Shown here piece after piece: positions 1 through 7,468 of a stretch of 64,000 bases of DNA. Numbering within the stretch: position 1 is the first letter of the stretch; each line of letters begins with the position of its first letter. The stretch is from Thermoplasma volcanium GSS1 (lineage in GTDB: Archaea; Thermoplasmatota; Thermoplasmata; Thermoplasmatales; Thermoplasmataceae), in assembly GCF_000011185.1 (NCBI RefSeq), contig NC_002689.2, forward strand, positions 186,001-250,000, read 5' to 3'. The notes beneath the pieces are model-generated. The model saw only the letters and a program-made list of their open reading frames with translations. It did no database searches and was not told the DNA's origin. Made by a program: the position numbers and the translations under genes.

Positions 1-386
1 TCTTTTTCCTCATCATCGTACGAGAGCAAGTCTAGCTTTTCACCTATCCTGTATATTATCCCTTCCACAGTTGTAATTTCTCCATTTGCATACTCCGCAG
101 AATCAATGGACGCTTCAATTTCTGGTATGTATATGTCTGCTTTTCTTGATCGATAGACTAGTGTTTTGAGATCCTCTGGGCTCTCAATCTTTAGGGTTAT
201 TCTAACAGGGTTTTTTTCTTCTTCTTGATAAACTTCAGTTTTCCTGTACATGCACTTCTTACACTGATAAGTATAAATGCTTATCCTACCTTCGTATGGT
301 ATATCCGTATCGTATGTCAACAAATAGAGCAGGGATCCGCAAACTGGGCATTCCATATTTGTCTCTATTTCTTGAGGCAAATCCAT
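1..386 (-). CDS. ZPR1-type zinc-finger protein (C-terminus outside window)
   Basis: The reading frame starts at the ATG at 386 and stays open to base 1, so only about the first 128 residues are visible. It has a four-cysteine zinc finger, C13-x2-C16 and C42-x2-C45, followed by a beta-rich segment with an SPEDL motif, which is the pattern of archaeal ZPR1 zinc-finger proteins. In eukaryotes ZPR1 binds elongation factor 1A; the archaeal role is not established. It begins 3 bases after the isopentenyl-diphosphate isomerase stop and is the fourth gene of a leftward operon (GNAT, IPK, isomerase, ZPR1). The family call rests on the finger spacing and is fairly firm. The function is unknown. Confidence 0.75.
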   Translation of the reverse strand, partial: MDLPQEIETNMECPVCGSLLYLLTYDTDIPYEGRISIYTYQCKKCMYRKTEVYQEEEKNPVRITLKIESPEDLKTLVYRSRKADIYIPEIEASIDSAEYANGEITTVEGIIYRIGEKLDLLSYDDEEK

Positions 387-389
387 CTC

Positions 390-1433
390 TTAAACCTCCA
401 TCCACTCTTTAAGTGGTTCGCCTATTACCTTTTTAGTCTTTCTTAGTTCATAAACGTTTTTATTTCCAGTAAGAAACATGGCAACCTTGAATTCACGCTC
501 TATCATCTCTACATTTCTGGATACGGCCTCCACAGATTGGTCTGCGTCCTTAAGTAGTGTTCTGGCAAATCCTCCAAGTGAAGCACCCAACGATATTGCC
601 TTTGCTAGGTCTAGCCCATTCCTCAAGCCGCCGCTCCCTATTACTGGAAGTACATCACTGCAATAGTAGACTGAAGCGGGAGATGGGATCCCCCAATTCC
701 AAAAAGTCTCGCCTATTCTCATTTTTTCTGCATTGCCTTCATTTTTCGCCCTGTAATATTCCACTGCAGCAAAGGTTGTGCCGCTTAACCCCGATACCTC
801 GATTGCCTTTACACCGGCATCCGCCAGTCTTTGGGCAGTTGCTTTGCTAAACCCACTGCCTGTCTCCTTTGCAATAATATTGAAGGACCCAGAAAGCTCC
901 TTTATCCTCTTTATGACACCTTCTGCGTTTCTGTCGCCTTCCGGCTGGACCATCTCTTGTAGAAAGTTGAAGTGCACTGCAAGAAAATCGGCCTTAATCA
1001 AGTCGTATATATAGGCTATGTCTTTTTCGTCTATTGCCTCTTTCCCCTGCGGTACAAGTTGCGGTGCACCAATATTCGCTATCTTTATGGGTACATTTCT
1101 TTCATTTATTACAGAGTAGGTATCAGAGAGGGACCTGTTGACTATAGCAGCCCTCATGCTTCCGACACCCATAGCAAGTTGATACTTCTCTGCCACTGTA
1201 GCCAAGTTATAATTTATCTTCTTGGCTATTTCAGCCCCGCCGGTCATCGACGAAATAACCATTGGAAAACCCAGATGTTTTCCTAGAAAATCTACTCCTG
1301 TGTCTATATCGTCATAGTTTACCTCAGGATCTGCTTCGTGCATTAGATACACGTCATCCCAATAGTTATGAAATGCTGAAACATTTTCATTTTCCGCAAT
1401 TCTTATGTGTTCTTCTTTCCTCTTTTCTATCAC
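390..1433 (-). CDS. fni: type 2 isopentenyl-diphosphate delta-isomerase (FMN-dependent)
   Basis: This 347-residue protein interconverts isopentenyl and dimethylallyl diphosphate using reduced FMN, providing the allylic primer for archaeal ether-lipid chains. Visible motifs are the N-terminal KEEHIRIA, the MTGGA segment, the TGSGFSK loop and the C-terminal FMN phosphate-binding stretch GSGGLRNGLDLAKA. The fold is a TIM barrel and the length is normal for the family. Its start codon overlaps the stop of the kinase gene by four bases (ATGA at 1430-1433), so the two are probably translationally coupled. The kinase product, IPP, is the substrate of this enzyme, so the pairing makes direct pathway sense. 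The call is very secure. Confidence 0.96.
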   Translation of the reverse strand: MIEKRKEEHIRIAENENVSAFHNYWDDVYLMHEADPEVNYDDIDTGVDFLGKHLGFPMVISSMTGGAEIAKKINYNLATVAEKYQLAMGVGSMRAAIVNRSLSDTYSVINERNVPIKIANIGAPQLVPQGKEAIDEKDIAYIYDLIKADFLAVHFNFLQEMVQPEGDRNAEGVIKRIKELSGSFNIIAKETGSGFSKATAQRLADAGVKAIEVSGLSGTTFAAVEYYRAKNEGNAEKMRIGETFWNWGIPSPASVYYCSDVLPVIGSGGLRNGLDLAKAISLGASLGGFARTLLKDADQSVEAVSRNVEMIEREFKVAMFLTGNKNVYELRKTKKVIGEPLKEWMEV

Positions 1434-2164
1434 TTTATCACCGTTCCCGTGAAGTTGTCATTCCCTATCATCTTCAACCTTTCTGGATAATAGCCATTGA
1501 TTAAATATACACTCTTTGTGTATTTTCTTATCAAAAACATGGTATTTAGCTTGTTTTCAATTCCACCAGTAACATCGTTTTCTGGTTTGGAAAATTCAAC
1601 CTTAGTATTTATTGTTCGGAGAAGTTTGGCATCTCTGTATTTCTTAGGATCTTTATCAAAAATTCCATCTACATCCGATAAGAAAGCAACAAAGTCCGGA
1701 TTGAAAATCTTTGATAAGTCTAGAACTATGTTATCTCCTGAGTATATCCCGTAAAAATTATTATTCTTAACGTAAACATCACCATATGATACTGGGACAA
1801 AACCAAGGTCGTGATACTTCTTCAGCATCGTGTAGTCGAAGTTCCCGTTGAAGATCATTGAACTTATTGGTACAGTCATGGGCTTCAAGCCCTCTGAAAT
1901 CATAATGGATACGACAAGATGGTTCAGGTAAGACATATCGTTGTGGACTACTGAGAAGCCGGCAGATGACAACTTATTTATTTCTCCTGGGAGCCCGTAT
2001 TCTTTTGCTTTTATATGGCCGAATGATCCCCCTCCATGTATTATAACAAAATCCTCAAAGTCATTAGCAATTTCACGTATAGCTTTCTTTGTTTCAGATT
2101 CTCTGAAAACTCTGTACGAATTCTTCTCTGTTATAAGGCTTCCACCTAGTTTGATTATTATCAT
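1430..2164 (-). CDS. ipk: isopentenyl phosphate kinase
   Basis: This 244-residue amino-acid-kinase-fold enzyme phosphorylates isopentenyl phosphate to IPP with ATP. The N-terminus carries the glycine-rich IIIKLGGSL loop with K5, then K14, and the HGGGSFGH segment ending at H50. The K5/K14/H50 set matches the catalytic residues described for the Thermoplasma acidophilum enzyme. In Thermoplasma, mevalonate is phosphorylated at the 3-OH and then the 5-OH and decarboxylated to isopentenyl phosphate, which makes this kinase essential to the route (established knowledge of the family). It overlaps the upstream acetyltransferase gene by 4 bases and the downstream isomerase by 4 bases. Uridylate kinase and glutamate 5-kinase share the fold but lack the His in this context. 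Confidence 0.95.
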   Translation of the reverse strand: MIIIKLGGSLITEKNSYRVFRESETKKAIREIANDFEDFVIIHGGGSFGHIKAKEYGLPGEINKLSSAGFSVVHNDMSYLNHLVVSIMISEGLKPMTVPISSMIFNGNFDYTMLKKYHDLGFVPVSYGDVYVKNNNFYGIYSGDNIVLDLSKIFNPDFVAFLSDVDGIFDKDPKKYRDAKLLRTINTKVEFSKPENDVTGGIENKLNTMFLIRKYTKSVYLINGYYPERLKMIGNDNFTGTVIK

Positions 2165-2691
2165 CTTATCAACTTTCCAAAATTTATAAAGTCATAATAC
2201 CTGTTGCCAATCCTTATCGAATCCTTTTCTACACCTTCTATGCTGAATCCATTTCTCATCAGGACGATCATTGATGGATAATTCCCCTCAATTACAGATG
2301 TATACAATCTATGAAATCCATCGTTTTTAGCATATTCTACTATAAGACGAAGGGATTCGGTGGCTATCCCTTTCCCTCGAAATTTCTTTCCGATCCAGTA
2401 ACCTACGTGAGCCTTCTTATCTGTCCTATCGATTTCGCTGAGCCCTATTATCCCTGCGGGGCCTCCTTTATATTTTATAAGAAAGTCAATTCTAAAAGCC
2501 TCTTTTCCATAGCCTCTCTCTGCTTCTATGAAAAATATTGCATCCTCTTTTGTATAGGGATACGGAAAGGAATGGCTGCCGATGTTACGTTTTATGGTAC
2601 GGTCATTTGCGAGCCTTGCGATATCATCTGCGTATTCTATTCCAATTGGACTTTCAAGCGTGACATCCATCCTTGACGAGGATACGATCAT
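2161..2691 (-). CDS. GNAT N-acetyltransferase, RimJ/RimL-like
   Basis: A 176-residue GNAT protein. The acetyl-CoA pyrophosphate loop is visible as RGKGIATES around residues 120-130, followed by the GFHRLYTSV strand and the typical C-terminal N-x-PS-x-x-x-x-x-RNGF motif. This places it with the RimJ/RimL group, which acetylates N-termini of proteins or small molecules; the substrate cannot be read here. The ATG at 2691 lies about 27 bases from a TATA-like TTTTAAATAA on the minus strand, consistent with a leaderless start of the GNAT-ipk-fni-zpr1 operon. A second ATG at 2670 is possible. Why an acetyltransferase leads an isoprenoid operon is not clear. Confidence 0.85.
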   Translation of the reverse strand: MIVSSSRMDVTLESPIGIEYADDIARLANDRTIKRNIGSHSFPYPYTKEDAIFFIEAERGYGKEAFRIDFLIKYKGGPAGIIGLSEIDRTDKKAHVGYWIGKKFRGKGIATESLRLIVEYAKNDGFHRLYTSVIEGNYPSMIVLMRNGFSIEGVEKDSIRIGNRYYDFINFGKLIR

Positions 2692-2776
2692 TGAGAGAGT
2701 ATGTTATGGTTATTTAAAATGTAATGCAACTTGCAGTACAGAAATAGTTATTGTCAATTACAGCATTACATTAAAC

Positions 2777-3568
2777 ATGAGCGATGACGTAGTGGTTAAA
2801 CTCTTGAACGATGGCTATTTTTCATTGGATGCAGGTGCTTATTTCGGTGTGGTCCCAAAGGCCATTTGGTCTCGAAAATTTCAGGAAATAGACAATACTG
2901 TTAGATTGGCCACAAATGTACTCTATATCACTGAAAGCGACGGAACGTCCATACTCGTTGACAGTGGTATAGGAAATAAATTCGATGATAAATTTAGGAA
3001 AATATACAGGGTTGAAAAACAGTCTGATATATATGAATATATAAGACTGCATGGAGATCCAAATTCCGTGAGGATGATAATTAATTCGCACCTTCACTTT
3101 GATCACGTTGGCCATAACGCTGATTTCAAGAACGCTTATGCATATGCACAGGCTGATGAATTTAAGGCAGCAAGGTATAGAAACTATATAACTAAAGCAA
3201 ATTATCGGTTATCAGCATCTCAAATAAAGAACAAGGTAGAAATTGGAGGGTCTAAGAGGATCAACGGTTTCATAAGGGTGATAAAAACGGATGGCCATAC
3301 GCCGGGGCACCAGGTAATACTTATCAACGCCGGAGGCAGAAAGATCATGTATTTCGGTGATATAGTACCTTCAACCTTCCATCTCAAGTTGCCTTACAGG
3401 ACGGCTATTGACCTTGATCCCCTGAAAACAATAGAGTTTAAGAAAAATCTTGTTAAAATGGCCATACGTGAAAACTACATATGCATATTCAACCATGATG
3501 TCGAAACACCTGCAGCAATTCTCAGCGGTGATTATAGCGATCCAAAATACGTTAAGGTCGATATTTGA
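2777..3568 (+). CDS. metallo-beta-lactamase-fold hydrolase
   Basis: A 263-residue protein with the binuclear metal motif HLHFDH (H105, H107, D109, H110). Further ligands are the His of GHTPGH, the Asp of YFGDIV and the His of FNHDVE, which completes an active MBL site. The overall pattern resembles the lactonase-like branch (AiiA/AttM-like), but the substrate is unknown. The frame is open upstream to 2582, but that extension crosses the divergent promoter region and overlaps the GNAT gene. The ATG at 2777 starts the conserved fold and has a TATA-like AT-rich stretch near 2744-2752, so it is preferred. The gene is monocistronic. Confidence 0.85.
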   Translation: MSDDVVVKLLNDGYFSLDAGAYFGVVPKAIWSRKFQEIDNTVRLATNVLYITESDGTSILVDSGIGNKFDDKFRKIYRVEKQSDIYEYIRLHGDPNSVRMIINSHLHFDHVGHNADFKNAYAYAQADEFKAARYRNYITKANYRLSASQIKNKVEIGGSKRINGFIRVIKTDGHTPGHQVILINAGGRKIMYFGDIVPSTFHLKLPYRTAIDLDPLKTIEFKKNLVKMAIRENYICIFNHDVETPAAILSGDYSDPKYVKVDI

Positions 3569-3620
3569 TCTAACAAATTTGTAAAAAGAAGTTAAAAGGC
3601 ATGTTCGCCTTACTTTTTAT

Positions 3621-4586
3621 CTATTGAACTGAGAACTCTAGCTTGTCTGAGAGTATAAGATCCATAGCAAGTTCCGCTATATCGGTTCCATAGAGCCCTA
3701 TTCTTGAAATCTCCTCAGCGATCGAACTAAGAACAACATCATAGCTTAAAATCTTTAAAAGCTTGAACTTCCTCTCATTTATCTCGCTCTTCTGATTTAT
3801 AATGCCGTCTAAGACTTTGAAATTCTTTGAGTAGAATGATTCGACAGCATGATTGTACACATCAAGTGAAAACTTCAGATTGTCGATCATCTCCATTCTT
3901 CCATTTACGGCTTTTCGGTCTTTCATGGCAATGCATATGTTTACTGTATGATCAGCCATTCTCTCTAGTATGCGTGAAAGCACAAGCATGAAAACGTTTG
4001 AATCTTCATATTGGCAGTGGTTTTTTACTTCTCTATATATGTACCACTGGTACCTGTCGACCTCGTCGTCTCTCTCTATTACATTTTGGAAGAGCTCCTC
4101 GTCATAGTCCTCAATAGCTTTTATTGTGTCCTCTATCATTGTCCCAACGTTCAGCGACATCCTCCTTATGGCCTTTGAGAGCGGGAATGTCTTAACATTT
4201 AATACGTTCTGAAGTACAACGCTTTTCGAAGTCTCCTCTATTATCTCAATGCCCATAACGACTTTTGAGAAACGCTTTATATCGTCTCTTAGCTCGCTCC
4301 CCATCTTTTCTTTCGATACAATGGAAAGAGTATCGAAACCAGATATATACGATGAAGTAAGCAGCCTTTGCAAGGGTTTGCCCGTGTAATTAGGAGGTAT
4401 TATTATTTTCTTTGATACCTCCGGCAAATCAGGGTTGGATGAAGATATCACTAGGTCATTTCCATCATCACTTATTGATATCTCGGAACCCTTAGTTATA
4501 CCGTTCCGTTTAACCCATTCGGGCGGAAGGGAAACTATAAACGTAGAGCCGCCTGTTATCTGTACTTTTCTAGTGGTTTTTCCCAT
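3621..4586 (-). CDS. AbrB-PhoU domain regulator (phosphate-uptake regulator type)
   Basis: A 321-residue two-domain protein. Residues 1-50 form a SpoVT/AbrB-type swapped-hairpin DNA-binding domain (KVQITGGSTFIVSLPPEWV, then KGSEISI). Residues about 110-320 form PhoU-like helical bundles with the acidic metal-cluster motifs ERDDEVDRYQW and ERMADH. In archaea this fusion is usually annotated as a phosphate uptake regulator. No Pst transporter lies beside it, so phosphate control is inferred from the family only. Its promoter region (4587-4620) is AT-rich. The domain call is secure; the regulon is unknown. Confidence 0.88.
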   Translation of the reverse strand: MGKTTRKVQITGGSTFIVSLPPEWVKRNGITKGSEISISDDGNDLVISSSNPDLPEVSKKIIIPPNYTGKPLQRLLTSSYISGFDTLSIVSKEKMGSELRDDIKRFSKVVMGIEIIEETSKSVVLQNVLNVKTFPLSKAIRRMSLNVGTMIEDTIKAIEDYDEELFQNVIERDDEVDRYQWYIYREVKNHCQYEDSNVFMLVLSRILERMADHTVNICIAMKDRKAVNGRMEMIDNLKFSLDVYNHAVESFYSKNFKVLDGIINQKSEINERKFKLLKILSYDVVLSSIAEEISRIGLYGTDIAELAMDLILSDKLEFSVQ

Positions 4587-4638
4587 GCTTATATATCATA
4601 TATAAAAATAAATAATTTTCTATCAGATATATAGGAAT

Positions 4639-5352
4639 TCATTTTTTGTTGTATGACCTCGAGTGATCTATTGATCTCATGAGAAAGATACCAGCAAGCA
4701 ATATTATTTCATAGTATATGAAATACAAAAAAGACACAGATATTACACTGTCTGCTATCCATGTCCCAAGGTTGGTATTTATCGGTCCGGGCCCTGTCAA
4801 AGTATAGTTTGCAAAATGGAATGAATAGTTATATATGCCTAGCGGCAAATGGCCAGCTGGCACATCGTAATATAGAGTTATATCGCTACCTTTAGCTATA
4901 CTATTAAGGGAGGTCTCATTTAGCGTGAATGTCGGTGAAGCTATTGTTAGGCTGAAGTTTTGCGAAGACAAATGTTCGTAATTTACTATTGTTATGCTGA
5001 AATTATACGATGGCATAATTCCAGAAAAGGGAGAAACAGTCGCAGTTGCTGATATTCCATTATCATAAGTTGCCGTGATGGGATGTTCACTAGAGTAATA
5101 AACTTGGGATTCGGCTGACGATATAAGAAGTGCAGCTAAAATTACAATGACCGTACCGTAAAGAAGCCTTTTACGGAGGCCGTAAAGACCAAAGTAATGC
5201 ATTAATACTAGGATAACTATTGGAACAAGGAACACAATAAGAAATAGAGAAGGAACGTATGATACCAGATATCCTATTAATATAGATAAAATAGCTCCGC
5301 CAAGCAGAGTAGAGGCAAAATTATGTTTCCTAACCTGTTCTTTAAATGGCAT
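4639..5352 (-). CDS. membrane protein with extracytoplasmic beta domain, function unknown
   Basis: A 237-residue protein I cannot assign to a family. It has two or three N-terminal membrane segments (about residues 15-65 and 72-92), then an Asn/Ser/Thr-rich beta-type domain with several N-x-S/T sequons, and one C-terminal membrane helix. A cell-envelope role is plausible because Thermoplasma has no cell wall and its surface proteins are glycosylated, but this is inference. The frame is open to 5370, but a TATA box CTATAAATA at 5376-5384 lies about 28 bases from the ATG at 5352. That makes 5352 the leaderless start and rules out the longer version, which would begin too close to the TATA box. 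Confidence 0.7.
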   Translation of the reverse strand: MPFKEQVRKHNFASTLLGGAILSILIGYLVSYVPSLFLIVFLVPIVILVLMHYFGLYGLRKRLLYGTVIVILAALLISSAESQVYYSSEHPITATYDNGISATATVSPFSGIMPSYNFSITIVNYEHLSSQNFSLTIASPTFTLNETSLNSIAKGSDITLYYDVPAGHLPLGIYNYSFHFANYTLTGPGPINTNLGTWIADSVISVSFLYFIYYEIILLAGIFLMRSIDHSRSYNKK

Positions 5353-5460
5353 GACGAAACTAAACCGCAATTCTCTATTTATAGTTGCTTAATATTAACG
5401 TGGTTAATGCAAAATTATTCTAATTACTGTAAGTAATTTTATTATAGTAAATAGAGATAT

Positions 5461-6051
5461 ATGCGTATGGAAATGATGCCCAACATTGACGAACTAAGAA
5501 AAATGAGAAAGAACCTCGGAATCAGCCAGAAGGACTTGGCAAGGGTAACGGGTGTCAGCCAGTCCTATATAGCAAGACTCGAAAAAGGCACGATTAACCC
5601 TACTTATTCAAAGATAAAGGCCATATACGAATACCTAACAAAATCCAGTGAAAAAGCAAATACCATTGCGCTTACCTGTGATAAGATAATGACAAGAAAT
5701 GTCGTAGTATGCCGGGCAGACGACTCTATTCTTAAGGCACTTAACCTTATGAGGGATCGCGGATACTCGCAACTGCCTGTTGTAAATGAAGAAAATAAGG
5801 TGATAGGCACTGTTACTGAAAGCAACATAAATGACATGCTGCTTAAGGGAATGAGTGTAGATTCGCTCAGAGGTCTAACGGTGCGCAGAGTTATGGGGGA
5901 TGTGTTGCCACAGGTTGATAAAAATACACCGATAAACGTCATATACCAACTCTTAAAATATTCGAACGCAGTACTAGTTTTGGACTCAGGAAACTTGACG
6001 GGTATAATAACAAAGGCCGACATATTGAAAACAGTTGCTGGCCTATCCTGA
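5461..6051 (+). CDS. HTH-CBS domain transcriptional regulator
   Basis: A 196-residue protein with an XRE-type helix-turn-helix at residues about 8-60 (recognition helix around SQSYIARLEKG) followed by two CBS domains (about 75-130 and 140-195), the first starting IMTRNVVVCRADDS. CBS pairs bind adenine nucleotides or S-adenosylmethionine, so this is probably a DNA-binding sensor of energy or methyl-donor state. The ligand is not visible. A TATA element near 5438-5446 lies about 25 bases upstream of the first ATG; in-frame ATGs at 5467, 5473 and 5476 are alternatives. The fusion is widespread in archaea. Confidence 0.88.
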   Translation: MRMEMMPNIDELRKMRKNLGISQKDLARVTGVSQSYIARLEKGTINPTYSKIKAIYEYLTKSSEKANTIALTCDKIMTRNVVVCRADDSILKALNLMRDRGYSQLPVVNEENKVIGTVTESNINDMLLKGMSVDSLRGLTVRRVMGDVLPQVDKNTPINVIYQLLKYSNAVLVLDSGNLTGIITKADILKTVAGLS

Positions 6052-6096
6052 AAACTACTTTTTCTGCAAAATAGCTCTGCAAACAGTTATATCCAG

Positions 6097-6666
6097 ATGA
6101 CTTATAACAGTGCATTGAATTACCCATTGCTTATGGCGCAGGCTATTATACTTTTCGTCCCTGCACTGATAGCTAATTCAGGTGCGGTACTAACTGGTGG
6201 ATACTTTGTACTAGATAGGGGGAAGAATTTTATTGACGGCAGGCGTATTCTGGGAGATGGAAAAACTCTTAGCGGTTATTTAGGAGGCTCCTTTATAGGT
6301 ATCGTATCAGGTGTCATAATATATTGGATATCATATGCTACGCACTTTATACTTGGTAACTATGGCTCTATTGCCTTATCTATTGAAATACCAGCTGTAA
6401 TGGCCTTTGGATCTCTAACTGGTGATATATTGGGCTCTTTCGTAAAGAGACGAATAGGGATAAAGAGCGGCGGAAAAGGCGGATTGCTTGATCAGTGGCC
6501 ATTTGCCCTTGTGGCATTCTTGTTTCTATTTTTGATGGAGAGGCCATTTTTCTTGCATTACTACTTCTTTGCCGGCATTATCGTGATACTTGCCATAGTA
6601 CCACCGCTTCACAGAGCTGTTAACATAATTGGGTATAAATTACACAAGAAGGATGTGCCATGGTAG
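6097..6666 (+). CDS. carS: CDP-2,3-bis-(O-geranylgeranyl)-sn-glycerol synthase (CDP-archaeol synthase)
   Basis: This 189-residue integral membrane enzyme transfers CMP from CTP to unsaturated archaetidic acid, giving CDP-archaeol, the activated intermediate of archaeal polar lipids. Signatures are the [10 protein letters not shown]-like N-terminus (here [15 protein letters not shown]), [11 protein letters not shown], the [17 protein letters not shown] stretch with basic cluster, and LLDQWPFAL. About five hydrophobic helices are apparent. The last codon and stop overlap the start of the next gene by seven bases, so carS and pth2 are co-transcribed. The call is secure. Confidence 0.95.
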
Positions 6667-7013
6667 TGAAGCTAGTTGTTGCAGTGAGAAAGGACCTTGA
6701 TATGGGCAAGGGAAAAATAGCAGCGCAAGTAGCCCATGCTGCAGTTAGCTGTGCCATAAAGGCTATGAAGGAAAAGAAGAAGATCTTTGATGAATGGATG
6801 GATGAAGGGCAAAAGAAGATAGTAGTTAAAGTTCCGAATGTAGATGAAATCTATATAATTAAGAAAAAAGCAGATTCAATGGGTATAATAAATGAAGTGA
6901 TACAGGATCGTGGATATACCCAAGTTGAACCTGGGACAGTCACCTGCATAGGGCTTGGCCCAGACTACGAAGTTTATCTGGACGATATAACTGGAAAATA
7001 CAAGCTTTTGTGA
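6660..7013 (+). CDS. pth2: peptidyl-tRNA hydrolase, archaeal/eukaryotic type (Pth2)
   Basis: This 117-residue enzyme releases peptides from peptidyl-tRNA that drops off the ribosome. The Pth2 signature is visible: [21 protein letters not shown] near the N-terminus, KIVVKV, then the [19 protein letters not shown] segment near the C-terminus containing conserved catalytic-area residues (Asp, Thr, Gly-Pro). The length is exactly that of the family. The start codon lies within the last codons of carS (ATGG at 6660), typical of coupled translation. Lipid and translation housekeeping genes sharing an operon probably reflects economy more than function. Confidence 0.95.
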
Positions 7014-7126
7014 AAGATGCGGGTGAAAGTATTGTTCTGGAACTCAACCTTAAGTAAAATTAACAAGCCAAAAGTATCTGCTGGATAAATTTAATATAAA
7101 TATTTAAACAGAAATTTAAGACTGCT

Positions 7127-7297
7127 TTACTCTCTTCTGTTCAATATTGCAAGTAACTGTTTTTTCCTTTCCGTTAAAACATCATATTCGTGTTTGTCAA
7201 AGCCCTGGGTTGATCGATTATCATGTATTTGCCTTAATCTCTCATTAATGTAAGATAATTCAGCCTGAGCTTTCATAATTGCTTGTAAATCAGCCAT
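7127..7297 (-). CDS. small coiled-coil protein (56 aa), unknown function
   Basis: A short open frame encodes a charged, Ala/Leu/Gln-rich 56-residue protein beginning MADLQAIMKAQAEL and ending LLAILNRRE. Hydrophobic residues recur at heptad-like spacing, suggesting two helices or a coiled coil around a central turn (about residues 28-36). A TATA-like TCTATTTAAC on the minus strand centred near 7327 lies about 27 bases from a GTG at 7303 and 30 from the ATG at 7297, which fits leaderless transcription. It occupies the otherwise empty gap between pth2 and the aconitase gene, divergent from the latter. I recognise no family. The amphipathic composition and the promoter argue for a real gene. Confidence 0.6.
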   Translation of the reverse strand: MADLQAIMKAQAELSYINERLRQIHDNRSTQGFDKHEYDVLTERKKQLLAILNRRE

Positions 7298-7468
7298 AGC
7301 CACACCATCTAGGTATTTGTTAAATAGATAAATAGCTTTGTAAATGCATTAATATGTGCCTGAACCTTTAAAATACACAGCATTTACGTCTTTATTTAAA
7401 AATAGGCGCTATGATTTGTACTTAATCATAATCAAGAAAACATATAATCCTTCTTGCTATATCATACT

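Noticed and set aside
2582-2776. Upstream extension of the MBL-fold gene to 2582
   Set aside because: It overlaps the divergent GNAT gene and its promoter, and the extra 65 residues match nothing of the fold.
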